The translations under genes and the position numbers were made by a program. From positions 124,001 to 188,000 of the forward strand of contig NZ_WVHT01000002.1 in assembly GCF_009834875.1 (NCBI RefSeq): a stretch of DNA of 64,000 nt. Direction: 5' to 3'. This DNA is from Hufsiella arboris (GTDB lineage: Bacteria; Bacteroidota; Bacteroidia; Sphingobacteriales; Sphingobacteriaceae). Under the pieces are notes generated by a model. That model was not told the origin of the DNA. It did no database searches and worked only from the letters and a program-made list of their open reading frames with translations. Shown here one piece after another: positions 25,878-34,837 of this stretch; the first letter of the stretch is position 1, and each line of letters starts with the position of its first letter.

Positions 25878-27434
25878 ATGAAAAAACGTTTACACTTTAA
25901 ATATATTGGTTTACTATTTTGTGGCTTAGCTCTGGCGGCCTGTAAAAAAATAGAAGAGAGGGTTGAAAATTACGAACCATTAGCTCCGTCAAACCTTGAC
26001 GTAGACGCCGACACCTGGAAGCCGGTTTTGTTAAACGGATTTACCGATTTGGCAGTAGCAAACCCCGATGCAATTAATTCCAATGCTTATCTCGCAGATT
26101 TAAACGAGATAAAAGGATTCCAAAACAATCTGACGAGTGAACAACGTGAGAAAATTAAATATTGGAGCGCTGGTGCCGTATTACGATGGAACGAAATTAT
26201 GCGGGGGCTTGTTGCGAAACATAATTTACCGCCATACCAGGGGCCAGATGGTGTTTATCCGGCGCCAAGTGCAGCTAATCCATTTGCTTATCCGCAGTTT
26301 CCTTTTTCTAATCCGCCATATGCTGCACGCTCTTATGCTTATGTAAGCGCTGCTCAGTATGACGCTTTGATAGCTGCATGGTACTTTAAGAAGAAGTTTG
26401 CCCGGAAGGCACCTTATAAAAACGATGTGTCAGTACAGTCGCTTGTTCCTCAAACTGATTTGCCGGCTTACCCAAGTGAGGATGCCGTTGTAGCGGGAAC
26501 TGTTGTGGAAATGATTAAACTGCTCTTTCCTACAGAAATTTCATATATCGAAGAAAAGGAGAACGAACAAAAGCTTGCCCGTTTAATGTCGGGTGCCAAT
26601 ACGCGCAGCGACTGGGAGGCAGGAGAATCTTTAGGCAAACAAGTGGCCGCAAAATTTGTGGTTCGTGCCAGGGGTGATCGCGCTGGAGCTGCAATAGGAA
26701 CGCCAGCAATATGGCAGCAGCTTTACGATAAGACTACTGCAACGGGCGAGACGGCATGGCTTAGCCTGGAAACACCTAAGCGGCCTCCCATGTTACCAAT
26801 GTTTAGTAAGGTTAAACCTTTTTTATTCGATTCACTTACAGTCATCGCATTGCGTCCTTCTCCGCCACCATCTGTCAATTCAGAAGAGTTCAGGAAAGAA
26901 ACTGAAGAAGTGTTAAAGTATTCAAAAAATGTAACCCGCGAACATAATGCCCAGGTTGCTTTTTGGGCAGACGGAGTAGCGACTTACACTCCGGCGGGAC
27001 ACTGGAACGCAATCGCAGCTGATGAGTTTGTTAAAGAAAAATATAGTGAAGTTCGTTGGGCACGCAATTTTGCTCTGTTAAATATGGCGCTGATGGATGC
27101 TGGTATAGTATGCTGGGATACTAAATATTTTTACTTCAATGCAAGGCCATCGCAGATCGATCCCAAAATTAAAACATTAACCGGCGTTCCGAACTTTCCC
27201 GCTTATACATCCGGCCACTCAAACTTCAGCGCTGCTGCGGCCACTGTTTTAAGTTATCTTTTGCCAGACAGAGGTTCGAAGTTTACTGATCTGGCTAACG
27301 AAGCAGCTATGTCACGCTTATATGGCGGGATTCACTATCGGGTTGATTGTGAAGCCGGGCTGGCAACCGGAAAAAAGGTTGGGGAATATGCGGTGCAGCG
27401 TGGTAAAACAGATGGCGCAAATCTAGGTCATTAA
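25878..27434 (+). CDS. Vanadium-dependent haloperoxidase-type lipoprotein (PAP2 superfamily)
   Basis: A 518-residue lipoprotein (lipobox LALAACKK). All three signature motifs of the vanadate-binding/acid phosphatase superfamily are seen in the C-terminal 110 residues: K-x6-RP (KYFYFNARP, near 415), SGH (AYTSGHSNFS, near 444; Thr replaces the usual Pro) and SR-x5-H-x3-D (SRLYGGIHYRVD, near 477-488). The long N-terminal helical half fits bacterial haloperoxidase-like enzymes rather than simple PAP2 phosphatases. It would act in the periplasm or on the outer membrane, halogenating substrates or removing phosphate; sequence alone does not decide. Two bases from the upstream barrel gene. Confidence 0.85.
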   Translation: MKKRLHFKYIGLLFCGLALAACKKIEERVENYEPLAPSNLDVDADTWKPVLLNGFTDLAVANPDAINSNAYLADLNEIKGFQNNLTSEQREKIKYWSAGAVLRWNEIMRGLVAKHNLPPYQGPDGVYPAPSAANPFAYPQFPFSNPPYAARSYAYVSAAQYDALIAAWYFKKKFARKAPYKNDVSVQSLVPQTDLPAYPSEDAVVAGTVVEMIKLLFPTEISYIEEKENEQKLARLMSGANTRSDWEAGESLGKQVAAKFVVRARGDRAGAAIGTPAIWQQLYDKTTATGETAWLSLETPKRPPMLPMFSKVKPFLFDSLTVIALRPSPPPSVNSEEFRKETEEVLKYSKNVTREHNAQVAFWADGVATYTPAGHWNAIAADEFVKEKYSEVRWARNFALLNMALMDAGIVCWDTKYFYFNARPSQIDPKIKTLTGVPNFPAYTSGHSNFSAAAATVLSYLLPDRGSKFTDLANEAAMSRLYGGIHYRVDCEAGLATGKKVGEYAVQRGKTDGANLGH

Positions 27435-27485
27435 GTTTTAACGTTTTTCAATCAATTGCATCGTTAAGATGTTAATTGTATTGAA

Positions 27486-28439
27486 ATGAGCAATAACCGT
27501 CCGCACCGCCACTGGCCAGAGCTAGAATTCGAGAAGTTAAAGGAAACACTAAGCCTTGTACACTTGCTGACCCAGATTGTCGGTAAGATCAGGTTAACGC
27601 AAACGCCATGGATTAATCATTCATGGCATGTTCCGTTATATATTAGCGCGACCGGATTTACAACAGCCGGTATACCATTCGATAAAGGTATTTTCCAGAT
27701 CGACTTTAATTTTATTAGTCATCGGCTTGAAATAATAACAAGTACCGCGCAAAACAAAAGTCTCATATTGCAGTCGGGGTCTGTTGCCGGCTTTTATGAA
27801 CAGATAATGTCGGCTTTAAGGTCGTCGGGGATTGAACCGATAATCTACCCGGTTCCTAACGAACTCGAAACGGCAATCCCTTTTGAAAACGATGTGGAAG
27901 TTCGGTCATACGATGCCCCAGCAATTCATACGTTATGGAAGGCGATGGTGCAGATCAATAATGTATTCACGGAATTTAGAGCCGGATTCAGAGGAAAGTG
28001 CAGTCCTGTTCATTTATTTTGGGGAGCATTTGATCTGGCGGTAACACGTTTCTCCGGTAAAGAAGCCCCGAAACATCCCGGAGGCGCGCCTAACATTCCG
28101 GTTGAAATTATGCAAGAGGCGTATTCGCAGGAAGTAAGTTCTGCCGGCTTCTGGCCGGGAAGCGACCAGTTTCCTCATCCTGTATTTTATTCCTATTGTT
28201 ATCCCACTCCGGAAAACTTCAGCCAACAGCCTGTAAAGCCAGATCAAGCCTTTTTTAGTAAAGAAATGGGCGAATTTATGCTAACCTATGAAGCCGTACA
28301 ACGATCGGACAACCCGCGATCGATGCTCCTCGATTTTCTAAACTCAACCTATGAGGCGGCAGCTAACACAGCGAAATGGGACAGGGAGACGCTGGAATGC
28401 AATTTGGAAGGTTTAAAAACATACTCACCCAATACTTAA
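27486..28439 (+). CDS. DUF5996 family protein
   Basis: A 317-residue cytosolic protein. The opening segment (WPELEFEKLKETLSLVHLLTQIVGKIRL, split by family gaps) and the NHSWHVPLYISATGFTT, DLAVTRFSGKEAP and YEAVQRSDNPRSMLLDFLNSTYEAAA blocks mark the DUF5996 family, whose function is unknown. No signal peptide, membrane segment or cofactor motif is evident. The next small gene starts five bases after its stop and is probably cotranscribed. Confidence 0.85.
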   Translation: MSNNRPHRHWPELEFEKLKETLSLVHLLTQIVGKIRLTQTPWINHSWHVPLYISATGFTTAGIPFDKGIFQIDFNFISHRLEIITSTAQNKSLILQSGSVAGFYEQIMSALRSSGIEPIIYPVPNELETAIPFENDVEVRSYDAPAIHTLWKAMVQINNVFTEFRAGFRGKCSPVHLFWGAFDLAVTRFSGKEAPKHPGGAPNIPVEIMQEAYSQEVSSAGFWPGSDQFPHPVFYSYCYPTPENFSQQPVKPDQAFFSKEMGEFMLTYEAVQRSDNPRSMLLDFLNSTYEAAANTAKWDRETLECNLEGLKTYSPNT

Positions 28440-28444
28440 TTTTT

Positions 28445-28654
28445 ATGGCAACTTATCAAACAGCTCACATAATTCTATTCGACGAGCAAAAATCAATCAG
28501 AGAGAACCTGGATAAAGACGATGTAATTCATACCGACCAGGTCAATATCGCGATGATTCGTGCTATTCTGGACACCAACAAGATCAACTATACCATTACC
28601 AGAAGCAAAGATGAAGTTGCTGACGTAGACGATGACCTTATAACAATTATGTAA
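28445..28654 (+). CDS. Small protein of unknown function
   Basis: A 69-residue acidic protein, not recognised. ATG 28445 follows the DUF5996 stop by five bases. The sequence (MATYQTAHIILFDEQKSIRE onward) ends in an Asp-rich segment EVADVDDDLITIM. It could be an adaptor or accessory of the DUF5996 protein, but this rests only on position. Its stop adjoins the stop of the convergent DUF4199 gene. Confidence 0.55.
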   Translation: MATYQTAHIILFDEQKSIRENLDKDDVIHTDQVNIAMIRAILDTNKINYTITRSKDEVADVDDDLITIM

Positions 28655-29197
28655 TTAGACCGGAACCGCAGTCGTTGCTGAATGATTTTTGCGTTTTAAA
28701 ATCAGCGCGCATATAACCGAAACAATCAGGCCAACCGGAAAAATTTCCAGGTATGTCATAAGCATCACCCCAAGCGGACTTTTATACATTTCTGAATATT
28801 GCTTCAGCTCGGCCGTTTTTGCCGCAAGCTCAGCACTTGTTGCACCCTTGGCCCGGGCTTCATTAAGCACGTGCGAAGTATATCTTTCCATAAAGTCGGG
28901 TATAAAGACATAATAGTCGACCATCCAAACCAATACGTATACCGTGGAAGAGATAAGCGTAATGTAGAGACCGATTCTAAAAGCTTTTCCAAATGAGATA
29001 ACGCCGCTATTATACTTATCACGGTAGTTTTTAACGGCGACAAAAATGAGAGAGAATGCGAGGATCATGGACGCATAGCCCAAAAGCATGCTGCCTTCAA
29101 AATTGCCTTGCAGGTAACACATGGTTGTTGAATAGATCACCATTGCAGAGACAATTAGTCCCGATATCAGTCCAAAAACAATTACAATTTTTTTCAT
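28655..29197 (-). CDS. DUF4199 membrane protein
   Basis: A 180-residue integral membrane protein with four hydrophobic segments (about 2-22, 30-52, 68-92 and 137-160) and a polar loop between the third and fourth. The layout and the GISFGKAFRIGLYITL-like segment (VISFGKAFRIGL here) match DUF4199, a Bacteroidota family of unknown role. ATG 29197 was chosen; an in-frame TTG seven codons upstream would put polar residues before the first helix. Confidence 0.82.
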   Translation of the reverse strand: MKKIVIVFGLISGLIVSAMVIYSTTMCYLQGNFEGSMLLGYASMILAFSLIFVAVKNYRDKYNSGVISFGKAFRIGLYITLISSTVYVLVWMVDYYVFIPDFMERYTSHVLNEARAKGATSAELAAKTAELKQYSEMYKSPLGVMLMTYLEIFPVGLIVSVICALILKRKNHSATTAVPV

Positions 29198-29292
29198 TTT
29201 ATTCGTTTTATCAAGCAAAAATGCCGGATCAGTTTAATTTTTCCATCATACTTTAGTTTGATTTTTTAAAAAAAACAGCGTCGAGGAAATAA

Positions 29293-29781
29293 CTAGGCTA
29301 TGATTTTAAGTCGTTTTGCTTTTTCGATAGCTTGTGTCCTGCGCCGCACATCCATTTTGTCAAATAGCTTGACTGAATGTGTTTTTACGGTACTAACTGA
29401 GATAAATAGCTTGTCGGCGATCTCCTCATTGCTCAAACCTTGCGCGATAAGTTGCAGTACTTCAATTTCTCTTTTGCTTATGCCTAGTCGGGCGAGTTCA
29501 TTTTGGTCTATTTCAAAAGGATCAGGATCGACGAATCTCTCTTTTTCTATTGTCACTATCTCTTTAGCTGGTTTTGTCAACTTAACTGCAAGCCATATTC
29601 CTAAACCAGTAAAGATGACGGCTATACCGGCGGTATAAAGTTCAAAAAGATGATTTATCAGGAGAAAATGTAACTCTAGCTGTCTTAAAACAATCAATAG
29701 CAACGCAAGTATAAAACCGTAAAAGCTTGCTTGTTTATAATTTGGAAAGTGAAGCAACAATGTTTTAACCTTACGAATCAT
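29293..29781 (-). CDS. Membrane-tethered LuxR-type HTH regulator
   Basis: A 162-residue protein with two predicted membrane helices (about 18-35, FYGFILALLLIVLRQL, and 44-66, TAGIAVIFTGLGIWLAVKL), a short charged linker, and a C-terminal LuxR/GerE helix-turn-helix at about 97-160 (SKREIEVLQLIAQGLSNEEIADKL, with VKTHSVKLFDKM recognition helix). There is no receiver or ligand-binding domain, so the signal must come through the membrane part or a partner. Its start codon lies inside the end of the upstream DUF5655 gene (11-base overlap), so the two are coupled. Confidence 0.85.
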   Translation of the reverse strand: MIRKVKTLLLHFPNYKQASFYGFILALLLIVLRQLELHFLLINHLFELYTAGIAVIFTGLGIWLAVKLTKPAKEIVTIEKERFVDPDPFEIDQNELARLGISKREIEVLQLIAQGLSNEEIADKLFISVSTVKTHSVKLFDKMDVRRRTQAIEKAKRLKIIA

Positions 29782-30142
29782 AAGCCAACCGCATGAATTT
29801 TTTCACTTCATCATTCAGGTCTTCAATATACAGCATCCTGAAATGATGATTGTATTGATCATCACCCGGAACCTGTGCTATTTTTTGAAAACATAAATTA
29901 TCGATATAAGGCTCTTTAAACGGAAAAACGACGTGAACAAAATTTTTTCCCAGCTGAGTTATCCAGGCTATGCGTTTATGCGACCCGGCAACACCGATCA
30001 TAGTTTTAGCAGGATGTAACGTTATGTTTCCAATCTTCTTAAATTCAGCTACAAAATGATCGAACAACATTCTTGTGTGTTCACTTTTACCAGCGAGAAA
30101 TTCGTCAACCGTTTTTTCGTCAGTTTCATCGTCTTTTGCCAT
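29771..30142 (-). CDS. DUF5655 family protein
   Basis: A 123-residue soluble protein. The EHTRMLFDHFVAEFKKIG, HPAKTMIGVAGSHKRIAWI and HFRMLYIEDLNDEVKKFM segments match the DUF5655 family, which has no known activity and resembles the DUF1801-type small proteins. It overlaps the start of the LuxR-type regulator by 11 bases, so both are made from one message; whether it works with the regulator is unknown. Confidence 0.7.
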   Translation of the reverse strand: MAKDDETDEKTVDEFLAGKSEHTRMLFDHFVAEFKKIGNITLHPAKTMIGVAGSHKRIAWITQLGKNFVHVVFPFKEPYIDNLCFQKIAQVPGDDQYNHHFRMLYIEDLNDEVKKFMRLAYDS

Positions 30143-30453
30143 GTGATTGATCTTTTTCAGTTAACGCTAAGATACGCGGCTAATTGACCGCTGATTGCTC
30201 TAATATTTTAAATAATAAGTCAGTAAGATAAAGTTAGTAAATAACCGATTTTTAGGTCAGTTTCGTTTCTGACAATTTTTCAATAAAAGCGTAACATTTT
30301 GATTTTCTATTCTGTAAAAAGAAGTATCATTAAAATAATAGTTATATACCTATCTCTTCGTTAGCAAATTTTCATTTTTAGTTTTCGAAATAATAATTGC
30401 ATGGGTACGTTCTATTAGTTATTTATTTGTCCATCTAAGAAAAAATTGTCTTT
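30143..30453. other. 311-base AT-rich intergenic region, no gene seen
   Basis: Divergent genes flank this stretch. It is strongly AT-rich and has no reading frame of useful length. A weak hairpin (GTCAG 30256-30260, CTGAC 30269-30273) is present. Near the right end, TTTATTTG at about 30421-30428 is one base off the -7 consensus and could drive the glycosyltransferase gene. Nothing else stands out. Confidence 0.6.
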
Positions 30454-31584
30454 ATGTATATAGCCATTTTGGGTACCCGTGGTATTCCGAACAATTATGG
30501 AGGTTTTGAACAATGTGCGGAATACCTGGCGAAAGGTCTTGTTGAAAAAGGTTATCGTGTAGCAGTTTATAATTCTCACAATCATCCATACCAGGAAAAA
30601 GCCTGGTCAGGTGCGGAAATTATTCATTGTTACGATCCGGAAGACAAACTTGGAACGGCAGGCCAGTTTATTTACGATCTGAATTGTGTACGTGATGCGC
30701 GCCGCAGAAATTTCGACATCATCTTGCAGCTGGGTTATACAAGCAGCTCTATATGGGGATGGTTGATGCCCAAAAGTTCAATCGTGACCACAAATATGGA
30801 TGGTCTCGAGTGGAAACGAACAAAATATTCTGACAACGTACGCCGATTTTTATTGTATGCTGAGAAGCTGGGAGTAAAATATAGTAAGCATCTCATAGCA
30901 GATTCAGTTGGTATTAAAAACTACCTGAAGGAAAAATACAACGCCGAATCTGATTTTATCCCTTACGGAGCTCACTTGTTTAATGAACCGGACGAGAGCC
31001 AGCTACTAGACTATAAAGTAAAACCATTTGAATATAACATGCTCATCGCCAGGCTTGAACCCGAAAACAGCATCGAAATAATACTGGACGGAGTAGCTAA
31101 GGCCGATAAAAAGAAAGAGTTTTTAGTCATTGGGAAGCATGAAACAGAGTATGGCGACTTTTTGAAAAATAAGTTTGCAAAACACGCTCATATTCGTTTT
31201 ATCGGGGGTGTTTATAGTATGGGCAGATTAAATAATCTCAGGTATTATTCAAATATTTATTTTCACGGACACACGGTGGGCGGCACGAATCCCTCACTTC
31301 TAGAAGCTATGGCATCCGATAGTTTTATTTGTGCCAATGAAAATCCTTTTAATCATTATATCCTGGAAGACGATTCCTTATATTTTAGTACCGCTGACGA
31401 TGTCACAATGGTGTTAGATAACTTTTCAAAAGGAGATAAAAAGGCAGAGATAATGATCGCGAACAACAGGAACAAAATATCAAATTTGTATGATTGGGAT
31501 ATAATCACCTATCAGTACGCGAATCACTTCGAAGAAATCTACAAAGCAAAATTTAATCAATCAATTTCATATGGATATCAATAG
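30454..31584 (+). CDS. DUF1972-type family 4 glycosyltransferase
   Basis: A 376-residue cytosolic glycosyltransferase. Residues 1-180 are a DUF1972 domain (opening YIAILGTRGIPNNYGGFEQCAEYLA, NMDGLEWKRTKY near 130), as in rhamnosyltransferases of capsule and exopolysaccharide synthesis; the C-terminal half is a GT-B nucleotide-sugar domain (ARLEPENSIEIILDG, VGGTNPSLLEAMASDS with the conserved Glu). It probably adds a sugar from a nucleotide donor to a lipid-linked repeat unit. The sugar-phosphate transferase that could start such a unit is 1.8 kb downstream, but a Wzi gene on the other strand lies between. Confidence 0.87.
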   Translation: MYIAILGTRGIPNNYGGFEQCAEYLAKGLVEKGYRVAVYNSHNHPYQEKAWSGAEIIHCYDPEDKLGTAGQFIYDLNCVRDARRRNFDIILQLGYTSSSIWGWLMPKSSIVTTNMDGLEWKRTKYSDNVRRFLLYAEKLGVKYSKHLIADSVGIKNYLKEKYNAESDFIPYGAHLFNEPDESQLLDYKVKPFEYNMLIARLEPENSIEIILDGVAKADKKKEFLVIGKHETEYGDFLKNKFAKHAHIRFIGGVYSMGRLNNLRYYSNIYFHGHTVGGTNPSLLEAMASDSFICANENPFNHYILEDDSLYFSTADDVTMVLDNFSKGDKKAEIMIANNRNKISNLYDWDIITYQYANHFEEIYKAKFNQSISYGYQ

Positions 31585-31607
31585 GGCACAAACAGCTCTA
31601 TTGATAT
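31575..31607. terminator. Hairpin terminator overlapping a stop codon
   Basis: A 10-bp perfect stem (ATATCAATAG 31575-31584, CTATTGATAT 31598-31607) extended by three more pairs, one of them G-T. The left arm contains the TAG stop of the glycosyltransferase gene. It lies between convergent genes. Confidence 0.6.
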
Positions 31608-31617
31608 TACATTTTGA

Positions 31618-33168
31618 TTAGTCATTTCTGGTTGCCGACCCCGCGGGCTTGCTGCTATAGCTAAATGATTTTGAAACTTTCAGGATAATTCCCGTCGAGT
31701 TATACAAAAGCTTTCCCTGGTCGACAGCAAGAGCTGCACCCACATTGAAATTGTTTTTTAACGATTTATTAGCCTCCAGGTAACCCGAAAACTGGTTAAC
31801 TTGTCCAAAGAGAATATCAGCCGGTGGAAGCGGCCTTGGTTTAATTACACCGGTTGTATGTCCTTCCGGACTTGTTCCGAATGTTCCGTAGTTCATCGAA
31901 TAAGATAACTTTGTTAAAAATGACCAGTCTGCTATCGAACAGATGAATCCTGTGTGAAAAGCAACTACACGATTGTTAATAAACGCGTCGCCTGGAACGG
32001 AAGGTAAATCCTGGCGTGCATCTTCTTTGCGGGTAATAAGAGGAGTCCCTATTCCGGCGCCCTTATATGTCCATCCGTCTTGGTAAAAGAAATTATTATA
32101 GTAATCCTCGTCACCGGATAAGGTGTGTTTTGAGCCGAACTCACCCGCCTGGTCTTTCGTGTATAATAACTCGAATAAAAAGCTTTTCCATTGGAACGAA
32201 GAATTTTCCTGCTCATAGCGCCTGTTATGCAAAGCGATTCCATTTAAACCATCTGCGATGTTCGCCAGTCTTGAAAGTGCGCCAACATCATAAATACTCT
32301 GGCGATAAGCAGAAAGCTTAACGGCATTAAAATTATAATCAAAACCTAAGTCGATAGACCCTAACTGGTTGCCAATTTTAGATTTGGGAACACCGCGCCC
32401 GCCGTATGACTTCCCAAGTGTTGCATAATAAAAAGTTTCTATCGGCGAAAGCTTGAAAGCTTTTCCCCAGGTTTCAGCTTCACTGCCCCACATGGCTTGA
32501 TGGTTTACACCCCCGTATAACTGTAAACGCCAGTTGGGCTTGCCGAGACGCATATAAAAGGATAACTGGTTCAGGTATGTCTTCGGATCTGAGGTCCCCA
32601 TCGGAACACCGCTTACTTCGCGAGGGATATTCACACGGCCAAACCAGCCGTGCGCAAGATTGCCTTTTACTGAGAAAAGCTTCCCGAAAATAGGGATAGC
32701 GTAATACTCTGGGATCGAAATCTCGACTTTTGGAATCCCCAAAGCATTGCCGGACATTGAGAAATTGCCGGAACTGAGCGTAGTGTCACCGTTTAAACCC
32801 ATTACATCGGTTGTTCTTCCGGCCTTTAACTGAAAAATCCAGAGTTTAGCTTTTGCGTACCCCTGAATTAAAGTGAGATTGGAATTTCCACCCACGTTTG
32901 CACGGCCCTCGAAGCCCGCGCCCCAGTCAAAAATGCTGGTTTTGGTTGTGTCGTAATCTTTTATGGCGCTTCCGGTGAAGCCAGCAGAGAGTCCATCAAT
33001 TGGAACGCTGCCATATTTATTTGAACGCATCCAGAAAGGAACATGGTCGCCGGTGATGACAGCTTCCGTTCCAACATTGAATTTTATTTGGTTCTGGGCA
33101 AATGATACCGAGTAGCTGACTGTCAGTATATTGAGTGAAAAAAGGAGCTTCTTTAAGTGATTTTTCAT
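31618..33168 (-). CDS. Wzi-family capsule assembly outer-membrane protein
   Basis: A 516-residue exported protein (signal peptide to about residue 24). The VPFWMRSNKYGSVPIDG segment near residue 43 and the following barrel strands are typical of the Bacteroidota branch of Wzi, an outer-membrane barrel that helps attach capsule or exopolysaccharide to the cell surface. Length agrees with the family. It is encoded between, and opposite to, a glycosyltransferase and a sugar-phosphate transferase, which supports a polysaccharide role. Confidence 0.82.
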   Translation of the reverse strand: MKNHLKKLLFSLNILTVSYSVSFAQNQIKFNVGTEAVITGDHVPFWMRSNKYGSVPIDGLSAGFTGSAIKDYDTTKTSIFDWGAGFEGRANVGGNSNLTLIQGYAKAKLWIFQLKAGRTTDVMGLNGDTTLSSGNFSMSGNALGIPKVEISIPEYYAIPIFGKLFSVKGNLAHGWFGRVNIPREVSGVPMGTSDPKTYLNQLSFYMRLGKPNWRLQLYGGVNHQAMWGSEAETWGKAFKLSPIETFYYATLGKSYGGRGVPKSKIGNQLGSIDLGFDYNFNAVKLSAYRQSIYDVGALSRLANIADGLNGIALHNRRYEQENSSFQWKSFLFELLYTKDQAGEFGSKHTLSGDEDYYNNFFYQDGWTYKGAGIGTPLITRKEDARQDLPSVPGDAFINNRVVAFHTGFICSIADWSFLTKLSYSMNYGTFGTSPEGHTTGVIKPRPLPPADILFGQVNQFSGYLEANKSLKNNFNVGAALAVDQGKLLYNSTGIILKVSKSFSYSSKPAGSATRND

Positions 33169-33418
33169 AGGCGCGGGCGATGTGAAGCAAATTATTTGTG
33201 AAAAAATTACGTTTAAGTGAGAAGATGGTTTGATTAAATTCCACAGTACGTTTTTACGGTAGATGATTTAAACAGTTTAATTTTCAACGTTCTACATTAC
33301 ATATTAGTATATTTCATTAATGGATTTAAAATTATTAATTATTTATTTTAAAATAAATGTAACAAAACCGAGTTAATTTTAATATAAGTACAAAATAAGT
33401 TTACGTCATATCTTACCT

Positions 33419-34807
33419 ATGAAAACACGCTACGTCTACTTATTGCGATTTGTTCTTGCCGTCACGGATATTCTGCTTGTGAATATTTGTTTCGTAATAA
33501 CCTATTATGTCGTAAGTAGCTATGATTCTCCACTTGATCCCGTTTTATACAGGCGTTATCTTGCTGTCGCTAATTTGTTGTGGCTCTTTAGCAGCAGCAC
33601 CTTTGGTCTTTACAAAGAGCAGACAATCCAAAAGCTCGAAAAAATATACCGTTCAACTTTTCGGAGTATAGTTTTACACGGTTTCGTATTCCTCATTTAT
33701 CAGCTTTTATCGAACGATACTCAGATATCCACACTATTCCTCGTAATATTTTACCATATAATGGGTGGTGGATTTTTGCTGAGCCGTTTTATCGGAACTG
33801 TATTCGAGCAGGTGCTGATTGACCGTTACAAAATCAGGAAGCCAGTTGCAATTATGGATGCAACGGGAGCGGGGATAAGACTTGCAGAATATCTAAGAGA
33901 TGATAAAAACTTCAATTTTCATGGGTTCTTGGGTGATTCTACTTCCGTTCATACAGATGCGTCGGGCGAAGTTCTCTCCACAATAAGCGATCAGTTGCGT
34001 TATGCTGCCGAACAAGGCGTAAAAGAAATTTATGTGCCGTTAACACCAGACCGAATGCATGAAGCACCGAAGCTTTTGGGTGAAGCAGAAAAACAATGTG
34101 TCCGTTTAAAATTCGTTCCTGATCTTAGCGGAACCCTTTCATTGCCATTTAGCCTGAACTACATGGATACTTTTCCCGTGATCAGCGTCCGTCGCGAGCC
34201 CCTGGAATACATGCATAACCGTTTCAAAAAACGGCTTTTTGACATCGTGTTCAGCCTTGCAGTAATTTTATTCATACTGAGCTGGCTGTATCCCGTTATC
34301 GCGTTGTTTATAAAATGGCAAAGCCCGGGCCCGGTTCTTTTCAAGCAATTAAGAAGCGGTCGTGATAATAAGCCTTTCTGGTGTTACAAGTTCCGAAGCA
34401 TGAAGGTAAATAAAGACAGCGATAAGAAGCAGGCAAGTGTTAACGATGATAGGGTAACCGCTATCGGTAAGATCATGAGAAAAACCAGTCTGGATGAACT
34501 TCCACAGTTTTTCAACGTGCTGATGGGAAACATGAGTATCGTCGGGCCCCGTCCACATATGTTGCTTCATACCAAAGAGTACAGCGAGGTAATAAAAGAA
34601 TATATGGTGCGCCAGTTTTTAAAGCCTGGAATTACCGGATGGGCGCAGGTAAACGGGTACAGGGGCGAAACGAAAGAACGGTATCAAATGCAAAAAAGGG
34701 TAGAACACGATATTTGGTATATGGAATCATGGTCGTCAATGCTTGACGTTCAAATTATATTTATGACCATAATCAACGTGTTTAAAGGCGAGGAAAATGC
34801 ATTTTAG
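33419..34807 (+). CDS. Polyprenyl sugar-phosphate transferase (WcaJ/WbaP-like)
   Basis: A 462-residue inner-membrane enzyme that loads a sugar-1-phosphate onto undecaprenyl phosphate, the first step of exopolysaccharide repeat synthesis. Four N-terminal hydrophobic segments (about 8-120) are followed by a CoA-binding-like domain (about 140-250), one more helix (about 272-297) and the catalytic bacterial sugar transferase domain: SPGPVLFKQLRSGRDNKPF, CYKFRSMKVN, TSLDELPQFFNVLMGNMSIVGPRP. The C-terminus ends shortly after WYMESWSSMLDVQIIFMT. The 250-base region upstream is AT-rich and shows no clear promoter match. Confidence 0.93.
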   Translation: MKTRYVYLLRFVLAVTDILLVNICFVITYYVVSSYDSPLDPVLYRRYLAVANLLWLFSSSTFGLYKEQTIQKLEKIYRSTFRSIVLHGFVFLIYQLLSNDTQISTLFLVIFYHIMGGGFLLSRFIGTVFEQVLIDRYKIRKPVAIMDATGAGIRLAEYLRDDKNFNFHGFLGDSTSVHTDASGEVLSTISDQLRYAAEQGVKEIYVPLTPDRMHEAPKLLGEAEKQCVRLKFVPDLSGTLSLPFSLNYMDTFPVISVRREPLEYMHNRFKKRLFDIVFSLAVILFILSWLYPVIALFIKWQSPGPVLFKQLRSGRDNKPFWCYKFRSMKVNKDSDKKQASVNDDRVTAIGKIMRKTSLDELPQFFNVLMGNMSIVGPRPHMLLHTKEYSEVIKEYMVRQFLKPGITGWAQVNGYRGETKERYQMQKRVEHDIWYMESWSSMLDVQIIFMTIINVFKGEENAF

Positions 34808-34837
34808 ACCCAATCTTTTTAGGGACGCTAAAACGAG

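Noticed and set aside
30454-34807. Complete capsule or exopolysaccharide biosynthesis locus
   Set aside because: Only three genes, on alternating strands and without flippase, polymerase or export genes.
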